Origin: Deltaproteobacteria bacterium
Lineage (GTDB): Bacteria > Desulfobacterota > BSN033 > UBA1163
DNA: 5,800 nt
NCBI GenBank assembly: GCA_016875155.1
Contig: VGSD01000200.1
Location: forward strand, 1 to 5,800
Reading direction: 5' to 3'
Shown: positions 1-5,736 of the stretch, in pieces
How positions within the stretch are numbered: the stretch's first letter is position 1
How the letters are laid out: the number at the start of each line of letters is the position of its first letter
Program-made: the position numbers and the translations under genes
Notes under the pieces: generated by a model
Told to the model about the DNA's origin: nothing
Databases searched by the model: none
Seen by the model: the letters and a program-made list of their open reading frames with translations, nothing else

Positions 1-1
1 G

Positions 2-388
2 CTCACACGGGACATTAACCCCGTGTTCGCCCCGTTTAGAGAAAAATCTCTAACGGGGCTCGCTAAAAAGGAAACAACCACCATCCCCGCAGCAGAGCTG
101 CTGGGCTTTCTAACGGGGCAAAAAGATACCCTGCGGAATTGCCTATACCTCTGAGCAGTCAATGTGGACGAGAATCTAAAACAGCGCGGGATGTTTGAGA
201 AGGTTTATCATGAAAAATTTGGCGACATCGATATCCCCGGTTTCCCCTTTAAGTTTTCGGAAACATCGGGGACCATTCGCATGCCCGCCCCAGGCCTGGG
301 CTAACACAACAGATTAATCCTGGAGCAGTGGCTCGGCTATACCTCTGATGAGATACAAGAACTTTATAAAAAAGGAACAATGCTATAA
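2..388 (+). pseudogene. Degenerate C-terminal end of a CaiB/BaiF (class III) CoA transferase
   Basis: Reading the frame that starts at base 2 gives a continuous family-like C-terminus interrupted by stops at 152 (TGA) and 302 (TAA). It ends at a normal TAA at 386-388. Recognisable pieces are QRGMFEKVYHEKFGDI (from 182), the IPGFPFKFSETSGTIRMPAP stretch, then after the second stop HNRLILEQWLGYTSDEIQEL. This is the typical ending of CoA transferases that move CoA between acyl groups in the cytoplasm: an RGMF-like segment, a PG-PfKfSeTpG segment, a GxH motif and a final LGY-DEI helix. The stop at 302 falls where family members usually have Glu in G-E-H, so one G-to-T change (GAA to TAA) would explain it. 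The segment around 158-182 is a few residues shorter than usual, suggesting a small deletion. The 5' part lies outside the window. Family assignment is by recalled motif pattern, not by a search. Confidence 0.72.
30..58. repeat. Hairpin-forming inverted repeat inside the CoA transferase remnant
   Basis: Bases 30-42 and 47-58 form a 12-bp stem with one bulged T and an AAAA loop (CCCCGTT-T-AGAGA / TCTCTAACGGGG). The right arm contributes the 11-mer TCTAACGGGGC (49-59), which recurs exactly at 109-119, 60 bases later and in the same reading frame. There is no T-tract, so it does not look like a terminator. It may be chance in decaying sequence. Confidence 0.4.
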
Positions 389-826
389 CAAACACTGCTC
401 CGTTAGTTAACAACCCCCTAAAAATAACTTCCTGTAACACGCAAGATTGAACTCTGTTCAGGAAATGAAGATTTCAAATAGATATGCTCAGTCGAGGTAA
501 AGTGCATATATTGGCAAGATATTGAGCCCTGCCCACTATTTCAGGGGCGCCCTCCGAAACGATTTACCTCGATGATTCGGAGTCTCAGGATTTACCCTCT
601 GATTCCTTTTATGCTCCCCCGGATTACCCGATGGATTCCTATCTGAGCTGATCTTTGCTGGATAATGGGTTGGGTTGTCTGCAGGAGATGGTAAAAAAAC
701 CCTTTTATTGACGGGTGAGTATGGATATTCTGTCTTGGGTCATCCCAATCCCGCTCCGAAATCTCTTTTGTCCCGTCCCTCACAGGAGGTCTTGAGAAAA
801 CCCCCATATCTTGCGATTTTTTCTTC
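389..826. other. Gene-poor region with no supported coding sequence
   Basis: All frames here are broken by stops at short intervals or give low-complexity, unrecognisable translations. The longest open stretch is on the minus strand (592-858). It starts with TTG, has no RBS at that start, and overlaps the promoter-like element at 827-855. I see no tRNA or rRNA signature. The only notable structure is a set of nested inverted repeats at 492-582. Given the pseudogene just upstream, the simplest reading is decayed former coding or intergenic DNA. Confidence 0.5.
492..582. repeat. Overlapping inverted repeats, possible structured element
   Basis: TCGAGGTAAA at 492-501 is exactly complementary in inverted order to TTTACCTCGA at 563-572 (10 bp, 61-base spacer). 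A second pair, CTCCGAA at 552-558 and TTCGGAG at 576-582, encloses the right arm of the first, so the two pairings are mutually exclusive in RNA. A short CCCTG/CAGGG stem lies between the first pair's arms. No neighbouring gene explains it. It could be a remnant mobile-element end, a switch-like RNA, or chance. Confidence 0.3.
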
Positions 827-855
827 TTGACATACAACTCCTTTTTTGGTATATC
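827..855 (+). promoter_or_regulatory. Sigma-70-like promoter facing the regulator gene
   Basis: A perfect -35 box TTGACA (827-832) is followed after exactly 17 bases by TATATC (850-855), a 4-of-6 match to the -10 box that keeps TATA. The implied start is near 862, giving a leader of about 210 bases before the activator gene at 1073. A weaker alternative, TTGATA (1031-1036) with TGTTAT (1053-1058), lies much closer. It would leave a very short leader to 1073, or about 35 bases to the internal ATG at 1100. Confidence 0.4.
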
Positions 856-1072
856 CAACTCATCCCAAAGCGAGTTATTATCATTTCATTTCCTTTTGTG
901 CCTTAGACCGCAAGTCATCTTCAAAGGGATAAGGAGACTTCCCTTCAAATCTGATTACCAACTCGATCCTTTTCCCCGGGGGCACTGCGGCCGTTTAAAC
1001 AGAGAGAGAATTACTTAACATAAAGGCTTTTTGATATAGAATGGGTTTATGCTGTTATCGATTGGATAAAAA

Positions 1073-2887
1073 ATGCAAACGTTAAAATCTAGGTCAGAAA
1101 TGGGGACAAGATTGAGGAATTCAAATAACCTCATTCAACTTGCGTTACCCTATATAAGGAAGTTATTTGCCTTTTTAGATATTCAGAATTCTTTAATATC
1201 TTTGTTCGATGCTGACGGTTATCTGCTCACTAATTTTGGAAAGAACCTCATCTCCAAACCAATCTTTACAGAGGGTGAAAATTTTTCAATTGAGAACTTC
1301 GGAAACAATGCCATTGGTCTTGCTTTGGTTGACAAGAAACCTACCAAAGTGATAGGAGACGCTCATAATGCCCCCCTTTTGAGAGAATTTTCGAGCTATG
1401 CATCTCCTATAGTGGACAACAAGGGTCAAGTGAAATGCGTCTTGGCTGTTATCCTAAATGAGCCCCATGATAGCAGATACATTTTCGGGCTCTTGAATAT
1501 GACATCTCTCGCACTCGAAAAGCAAATCGCTGTGGAAGAATCATCCAATGACCTCTTCCTCAAGAACAAGATTTATTCCTCTCTCGTAGAGTCTATATCG
1601 GATGGCCTCTTAATGATCGACGGTGGAGGTACCGTCATTTTTCTGAACAAAAAAGGTGGGGAGATTTTGAGGCTAGATCCCACGAACATAATCGGAAGGA
1701 AATTTAGCGATGTGATTCATTGGGGGAAACCTATCGTCTATGAGGTTCTCGAAAAAAATAAAGGCTATGAGGATAGGGAGTTATATCTTAATTCAAGTAA
1801 AGGGATTATCCATGTCATTGATACAGCCATTCCGATAAGAAATGAGGGGGGTAAGATCGTTGCGGTCGTTAACACATTTAGGGAAATCAAGAGAGTCAGC
1901 AAACTTGCAAGCCGGATGATAGGAACGGAAGTAAAATTTACATTTAATGACGTCATCGGGGTAAGCTCACAAATACGCAGAGCCGTTGAAATGGGGAAAT
2001 TGGCATCCAAGAGCACCTCCCCCATTCTCATTGAGGGTGAGAGTGGAACTGGGAAAGAATTGTTTGCGCAAGCTGTGCATAATATGAGCGAGCGGAAGGG
2101 GAGTCCGTTTATTCCCATCAACTGCGGTGCAATACCGAGAGAATTAATAGAAAGTGAGTTATTCGGGTATATAGACGGTGCCTTTACAGGAGCCTTCAAA
2201 GGTGGAAGGCTGGGAAAATTTGAGGCTTGTAACGGAGGTACTATTTTTCTCGATGAGATAATCGACTTGCCCAAAGACATGCAGAATAAACTCTTAAGGG
2301 TCATCCAGGAGAAAGAGGTTTATCGAATTGGGGACCATAAAAGCATTCCTGTGGACGTTCGAGTGATATCGTCCTCCAACAGGGATTTGGCCAAAGTTGT
2401 CGAGTCAGGGGACTTCAGGGAAGACCTGTTCTATAGATTAAATGTGCTTAAGATCTACATCCCACCCCTAAGAGAAAGGAGAGAAGATATTCCTGTATTG
2501 ACCCAGCATTTTGTGAAAAAAATTGCCCAAATGTTGAAAAAGAAGGTCAACGGGGTCGATTCGAAGGTGTTGGAGATTTTTAATGATTATCCCTGGCCTG
2601 GTAATGTGAGGGAGCTGCAAAATATTATCGAAAGGGCAATAAACTTCGTGAAGGAGAGGATTATCAGAGCAGAGGATCTTCATGAAAACCTAGCAAAGTT
2701 TCTGGACCAAAAACCTGTGGGCCCACCTATTTTGGATATTCGACTTGTTGAAAAAGAACAACTGGCAAAGGCATTGAAGCTTTCACATGGGAATGTTGCT
2801 AAAACTGCAAAGGCCCTTGGAATATCGAGGCCGACTGTCTACAAGAAATCCAAGAAGTACAACATTAAATTGGAAAAGCGTAAATAA
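1073..2887 (+). CDS. Sigma-54-dependent transcriptional activator (GAF-PAS-AAA+-Fis HTH)
   Basis: A 604-residue cytoplasmic enhancer-binding protein that would use ATP hydrolysis to open sigma-54 promoters. Residues about 30-160 resemble the AcoR/DhaR-type GAF sensor (GNNAIGLAL, then ASPIVDNKGQVK). Residues about 166-270 form a PAS domain (ESISDGLLMIDGGG). The AAA+ domain is complete: Walker A GESGTGKE at 322-329, sigma-54-contacting GAFTGA at 369-374, Walker B GGTIFLDE at 388-395, the arginine-finger region FREDLFYRL at 448-456, and sensor II YPWPGNVRE at 506-514. A Fis-type HTH ends the protein (GNVAKTAKALGISRPTVYKK from 573). No receiver domain is present, so it probably senses a ligand directly rather than being phosphorylated. 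The ATG at 1073 lacks a clear RBS. The in-frame ATG at 1100, with AGG six bases upstream, is a credible alternative that removes nine residues. Its likely target is the adjacent sigma-54 promoter at 3066-3081. The ligand is unknown. Confidence 0.95.
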   Translation: MQTLKSRSEMGTRLRNSNNLIQLALPYIRKLFAFLDIQNSLISLFDADGYLLTNFGKNLISKPIFTEGENFSIENFGNNAIGLALVDKKPTKVIGDAHNAPLLREFSSYASPIVDNKGQVKCVLAVILNEPHDSRYIFGLLNMTSLALEKQIAVEESSNDLFLKNKIYSSLVESISDGLLMIDGGGTVIFLNKKGGEILRLDPTNIIGRKFSDVIHWGKPIVYEVLEKNKGYEDRELYLNSSKGIIHVIDTAIPIRNEGGKIVAVVNTFREIKRVSKLASRMIGTEVKFTFNDVIGVSSQIRRAVEMGKLASKSTSPILIEGESGTGKELFAQAVHNMSERKGSPFIPINCGAIPRELIESELFGYIDGAFTGAFKGGRLGKFEACNGGTIFLDEIIDLPKDMQNKLLRVIQEKEVYRIGDHKSIPVDVRVISSSNRDLAKVVESGDFREDLFYRLNVLKIYIPPLRERREDIPVLTQHFVKKIAQMLKKKVNGVDSKVLEIFNDYPWPGNVRELQNIIERAINFVKERIIRAEDLHENLAKFLDQKPVGPPILDIRLVEKEQLAKALKLSHGNVAKTAKALGISRPTVYKKSKKYNIKLEKRK

Positions 2888-2895
2888 ATTTTACA

Positions 2896-2912
2896 TGTTA
2901 ATAATGTTAACA
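2896..2912. promoter_or_regulatory. Candidate activator-binding dyad 1 (UAS)
   Basis: TGTTAA-TAATG-TTAACA is a perfect 6-5-6 inverted repeat, i.e. TGT-N11-ACA. Its right half also lies in a perfect 12-bp palindrome AATGTTAACATT (2903-2914). It begins nine bases after the activator stop codon, and its centre is about 188 bases upstream of the start predicted from the sigma-54 element. That is inside the usual range for enhancer-binding protein sites. Assignment to the neighbouring activator is inference. Confidence 0.55.
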
Positions 2913-2952
2913 TTGGATAATTCCAGCAATTTCAAGCAAAATGAAGTGAAAA

Positions 2953-2969
2953 TGTAAATTAATTTTACA
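2953..2969. promoter_or_regulatory. Candidate activator-binding dyad 2 (UAS)
   Basis: TGTAAA-TTAAT-TTTACA has the same 6-5-6 layout and almost the same half-site as the dyad at 2896-2912. The combined form is TGT(T/A)AA-N5-TT(A/T)ACA. Centres are 57 bases apart, and this one sits about 131 bases upstream of the predicted start. Paired, matching dyads upstream of a sigma-54 promoter are the typical layout for cooperative activator binding. Confidence 0.55.
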
Positions 2970-3033
2970 ATTATGAATTAAAACCCATTTAGTTCTTATT
3001 GAAGTCCGCCCTCCTGGAACTGCTAATAAATTC

Positions 3034-3046
3034 TAACCAATTGAAT
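3034..3046. promoter_or_regulatory. Weak IHF-like site between the dyads and the promoter
   Basis: TAACCAATTGAAT matches the reverse form of the IHF consensus (YAA-N4-TTGATW) with one mismatch, centred about 52 bases upstream of the predicted start. DNA bending here would bring the upstream dyads to the polymerase, as in many sigma-54 promoters. The match is short and the region is AT-rich, so chance is a real alternative. Confidence 0.22.
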
Positions 3047-3065
3047 TTAATGGTTTTATCAAATC

Positions 3066-3081
3066 TGGCATATTTGTTGCT
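3066..3081 (+). promoter_or_regulatory. Sigma-54 (-24/-12) promoter of the TRAP binding-protein gene
   Basis: TGGCA-TATTTG-TTGCT matches the consensus TGGCAC-N5-TTGCW, with GG and GC exactly 10 bases apart. Only the sixth consensus base differs (T for C). The implied transcription start is near 3092, about 190 bases before the ATG at 3283. The gene immediately upstream encodes a sigma-54 activator with a complete GAFTGA loop, which strongly supports this reading. Confidence 0.75.
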
Positions 3082-3109
3082 TTCGTAAAGACAATTCCTG
3101 AGATTTCGA

Positions 3110-3187
3110 ATGAGTGCTCAAATGGGGACTGCATCGACAAATGTATCAGGAAATCCGTTACTTAAAGGAGGTGATGATAAGAATTAG
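3110..3187 (+). CDS. Possible leader micro-ORF (25 residues)
   Basis: An ATG at 3110, 18 bases after the predicted transcription start, opens 25 codons (beginning MSAQMGTASTNV) and stops at TAG 3185-3187. Its upstream region has only a weak purine-rich sequence. A second micro-ORF, ATG 3174 to TGA 3231-3233 (19 residues), overlaps it in another frame. Neither resembles a known protein. They are listed because they fill an unusually long leader and end or start at the strong SD-like sequence at 3164-3175. Confidence 0.13.
   Translation: MSAQMGTASTNVSGNPLLKGGDDKN
3164..3175 (+). promoter_or_regulatory. Near-perfect Shine-Dalgarno sequence without a matching gene
   Basis: AAAGGAGGTGAT is the complement of the 3' end of typical 16S rRNA across its whole length, far stronger than an ordinary RBS. 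The nearest ATG (3174) is only two bases past GGAGG, too close for efficient initiation, and opens just 19 codons. The real TRAP gene has its own AGGAGG at 3271-3276. This element may bind a ribosome in the leader as a regulatory or mRNA-protecting site, or be the relic of a lost start. Confidence 0.4.
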
Positions 3188-3282
3188 GCATAAGGGGTTT
3201 GCAATCAATCATTTTTCGGATCATTGGGTATGAGACCTTCAACAGTTTGTTGAGAGTTGACCAGAAAACAAGGAGGAGACCT

Positions 3283-4320
3283 ATGCAGAACAAGGGCACG
3301 ATCATTTTCAAATTGTTGTTAATTTTGCTAGCTGTTGCAGTACTCCTTTCACAGGGGACAGAGGCAACAGCCCAGGCTAAGAAGTATCAATGGAAAATTA
3401 GTCAAGGGATAGCGGAAGATCATCCGGCAGCTGCACGGTGTAAACAATTTGCACAACTCGTTAACGAATCTACTAAAGGACGCATCAAACTAGATTATTA
3501 TCCCTCTGGGGCATTAGGAGACTGGATGGAGCAAATTGAAGCAAATCGAATGGGCACGCTTCACGTGAGCTTAAATGCCGGGTCCACTTCCTATGATCCC
3601 AGAACAAATCTCATCTTTATGCCTTACCTGTTTGCTACGTGGGATGAAGCTCGTTCTGCTATCGGATCCAAAGGTTGGTTAACGCCGATCTTTGATGACC
3701 TTTACTCGGGGATTGGCTTGAAAGTTCTCGGAATCTACTTGAATGCTTGGGACGGGTTTGCATTCACAAAAAGGGTAGATAAGATTGTGAAGACCCCCGA
3801 AGACACCAAGGGGGTCAAGATGAGGGTTCCACCCATTCGGATCTTTGAGGTTTATATTCCAGCATTAGGATTCATCTCAACTCCGATTGCCTTTTCGGAA
3901 ACTTTCACAGCCTTACAGACGGGAATCGTCGATGCTAGAGCAGCCTGCCCTGCTGTGGAGGCTTATGTGATGCGAGATGCATTGAAATATTGGGTTGCTT
4001 CGAGGGATGCGTTTGAATATTGGTTCCTAAGCATGAACAGGAAACTCTGGGATAGCTTATCCGCTGAGGATAAAAAGATCCTCATGAAGGCTGCAGATCA
4101 GGTCATGTCTGAACAGGCACAGGCGGCTGAAAAGGATGAGACGGAGTTCAAGAAAAAATTGGAAGCAGCAGGCGTAAAGGTTTATGAAATTACACAGGCA
4201 GAGTGGGAAGCCAATGCAAAAGCTGTTCGCACAAAAGCCTGGCCAAAGATTGAAAACGAACTTCTCGGAAAAATCCTCATGGATAAAGTGAAGGTACACG
4301 CTACAAAAATTTCCCAATAA
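3283..4320 (+). CDS. dctP: TRAP transporter periplasmic substrate-binding protein (DctP family)
   Basis: This 345-residue protein would capture a small organic acid-like solute in the periplasm and deliver it to a DctQM membrane permease. The start at 3283 is chosen because AGGAGG (3271-3276) lies six bases upstream and the product then begins with a proper signal peptide. That peptide has a basic N-end, hydrophobic residues about 9-22, and a likely cleavage after the TAQA ending at residue 32. A longer TTG-start reading from 3199 would bury the signal. The family core is clear: KGVKMRVP with R181, the arginine that normally pairs with a substrate carboxylate, then IAFSETFTALQTGIVDARAA. The usual Asn-containing DGQEN-type segment is replaced by DARAACPAVEAY, so the ligand may differ from C4-dicarboxylates. 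Length is normal for the family. No dctQ or dctM follows. A hairpin lies just downstream and a different gene comes next. It is probably induced through the sigma-54 promoter at 3066-3081. Confidence 0.93.
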   Translation: MQNKGTIIFKLLLILLAVAVLLSQGTEATAQAKKYQWKISQGIAEDHPAAARCKQFAQLVNESTKGRIKLDYYPSGALGDWMEQIEANRMGTLHVSLNAGSTSYDPRTNLIFMPYLFATWDEARSAIGSKGWLTPIFDDLYSGIGLKVLGIYLNAWDGFAFTKRVDKIVKTPEDTKGVKMRVPPIRIFEVYIPALGFISTPIAFSETFTALQTGIVDARAACPAVEAYVMRDALKYWVASRDAFEYWFLSMNRKLWDSLSAEDKKILMKAADQVMSEQAQAAEKDETEFKKKLEAAGVKVYEITQAEWEANAKAVRTKAWPKIENELLGKILMDKVKVHATKISQ

Positions 4321-4328
4321 TAGCTTAT

Positions 4329-4373
4329 GTCGGGGCCCGGTCCTATAACATTGTAGGGTCGGGCTCTGGCTTT
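4329..4373 (+). terminator. Long hairpin after the TRAP gene, probable terminator or attenuator
   Basis: Bases 4329-4345 and 4354-4370 pair along 17 positions with no mismatches if G-U pairs are allowed, around an 8-base loop. The central part is GCCCGGTCCTA against TAGGGTCGGGC. Only TTT follows directly, then an A-run and a T-rich stretch to about 4389, so termination may be partial. It begins nine bases after the TRAP stop codon, fitting a 3' stabiliser for abundant binding-protein mRNA as well as a terminator. Confidence 0.65.
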
Positions 4374-4527
4374 AAAAAGATTTTATTATTTTTCGAAGGG
4401 TAAAAATCAGTGCCATCCGTAAATTTTTGCCGGTCATATCCCGATATAGACTTACCTGGATAGATTCGAAGCACGACGAATTTTTTCCCTATGAGGAGCC
4501 TCCTAACCCAATACATTGGGGAGTGAG

Positions 4528-5736
4528 ATGCCGGACAGAGTTGAAGAAGCCCAAAAAGCTAGGGCAAATCTCTTCGGAGCTTATGCCGCTCGGGTGGAGC
4601 GGATCTGCGACCACGGGGAGGGAATCTATCTCATCGACCATACTGGCAAAAAGTACCTCGATTTTTCCGCTGTCCCGATGACTTGCTGCATCGGCTACGG
4701 AAACAAAAAGGTGGCAGAGGTCGCCGCTGAGCAGATAAGAAAACTGCAACTATGCTGGTCAAAGTTCTGGATCAATGAGCGTGAAGGAGAACTGGCTGAG
4801 CGCATCCTGAAACGGGTGCCGCAAAACCTAACGCGCATCCAGTTTCTCAACAGCGGTTCGGAGGCAACCGACTCAGCCATCAAGCTTGCCCTGCAATACT
4901 TTCAAGAGCGGAGGAGATCTGAAAAGCGCGTGGTCATATCCAGGTGGCAGGGTTTTCACGGGAGTACATTGGGTTCGTTGTCCGTTACCGGCTTTACCAG
5001 CCGCCGCCTTAAGTTCGTGCCCTACTTGACACCCTACCCGATGATAGACGCTCCGCTATGCTATCGCTGTCCCTACGGGCTGACCTACCCGGATTGCGAG
5101 GTCAACTGCGCCAGAGCACTTGAGCGACTCATCAAACAAATCGGTCCGGAGAATGTTGCGGCCTTCTTGTGTGAACCAATCGGCGGCGCGGCAACGGCGG
5201 GCATGGTGCCGGTGCCGGAGTACTATCCCTTGATTCGCCAGATATGCGACAAATACGATGTCCTGTTCATTGATGACGAGTGCATCTGCGTCTTCGGCAG
5301 GACGGGAGCATGGTTCGGCATCAACCACTGGAATGTCCAGCCGGATATACTCACCATGGCGAAAGGGATGACCGGCGGGTATGCACCGATGGGGGCCATG
5401 GTTGTTGAGGACCGAATTGCCAAAACATTTGAGAAAGCTAAAGCCCGCTGGTTCAATGTCTATTCCACGGCAGGAAATCCGGTTTCGTGTGCCATCTGCA
5501 AAGCCGTGCTGGACGAAATCGAAGGGAAGGGGCTGGTGGAGAGAAATGCCAGGATGGGTGAGTACCTGCACAGAAGCGCCAAAGAAAGGCTGTCACAACA
5601 CCCATCGGTGGGAAACATCCGCGGCAAAGGTATGCTGATGGGCATCGAACTGGTGAAGAATAAAGAGACCCGAGAACCATTTGACCTTGCGCTGATGGCA
5701 GCTAGTATAAAGTTTCATAAATATATTTACATATAA
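4528..5736 (+). CDS. Class III PLP-dependent aminotransferase, truncated at its C-terminus
   Basis: Encodes 402 residues of a fold-type I, class III aminotransferase, a cytoplasmic enzyme exchanging an amino group between an amine or amino acid and a keto acid. The ATG at 4528 has GGGGAG four bases upstream and is preferred over the in-frame TTG at 4516. Visible landmarks: the phosphate-binding NSGSEA at 108-113, FHG with H144 stacking on the cofactor, a Cys-rich CYRCPYGLTYPDC segment typical of one subgroup, D250 in the DDECICVFGRTG signature, and the Schiff-base lysine K279 in TMAKGMTGGYAP. Family resemblance runs to about TREPFDLALM and is then replaced by an AT-rich tail ending KFHKYIYI. 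About 40-50 residues of the C-terminal small domain are missing, so the product is probably inactive. GC content and codon use are higher in GC than in the upstream genes. Substrate cannot be told. A GABA-, taurine- or dialkylglycine-type enzyme is possible. Confidence 0.88.
   Translation: MPDRVEEAQKARANLFGAYAARVERICDHGEGIYLIDHTGKKYLDFSAVPMTCCIGYGNKKVAEVAAEQIRKLQLCWSKFWINEREGELAERILKRVPQNLTRIQFLNSGSEATDSAIKLALQYFQERRRSEKRVVISRWQGFHGSTLGSLSVTGFTSRRLKFVPYLTPYPMIDAPLCYRCPYGLTYPDCEVNCARALERLIKQIGPENVAAFLCEPIGGAATAGMVPVPEYYPLIRQICDKYDVLFIDDECICVFGRTGAWFGINHWNVQPDILTMAKGMTGGYAPMGAMVVEDRIAKTFEKAKARWFNVYSTAGNPVSCAICKAVLDEIEGKGLVERNARMGEYLHRSAKERLSQHPSVGNIRGKGMLMGIELVKNKETREPFDLALMAASIKFHKYIYI

Noticed and set aside
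143..348. 12-mer CTATACCTCTGA at 143-154 and 337-348
   Set aside because: The copies are in different reading frames, and one such 12-mer pair is about what chance predicts in 5.8 kb.
666..836. Open plus-strand stretch around 690 with a plausible-looking peptide (DGKKTLLLTGEYGYS)
   Set aside because: It lies between nearby stops, has no usable start, and matches no family I recognise.
592..858. Minus-strand 88-residue reading frame
   Set aside because: It starts with TTG without an RBS at that start, gives a low-complexity unrecognised product, and its start overlaps a good plus-strand promoter. An internal frame with a good SD at about 835 stops after 17 codons.
827..1018. Plus-strand 63-residue reading frame upstream of the activator
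   Set aside because: No RBS, the start lies in the promoter-like -35 box, and the composition is unlike a conserved protein.
1765..2304. Minus-strand 179-residue frame inside the activator gene
   Set aside because: It is antisense to the conserved AAA+ and PAS regions, so it is a shadow of the real gene.
4491..4526. 11-codon micro-ORF ending just before the aminotransferase ATG
   Set aside because: Its ATG has only a pyrimidine tract upstream and no RBS, so translational coupling is not supported.
5056..5571. Minus-strand 171-residue frame inside the aminotransferase
   Set aside because: It is antisense to the PLP-lysine and cofactor-binding region, with no RBS or family resemblance.
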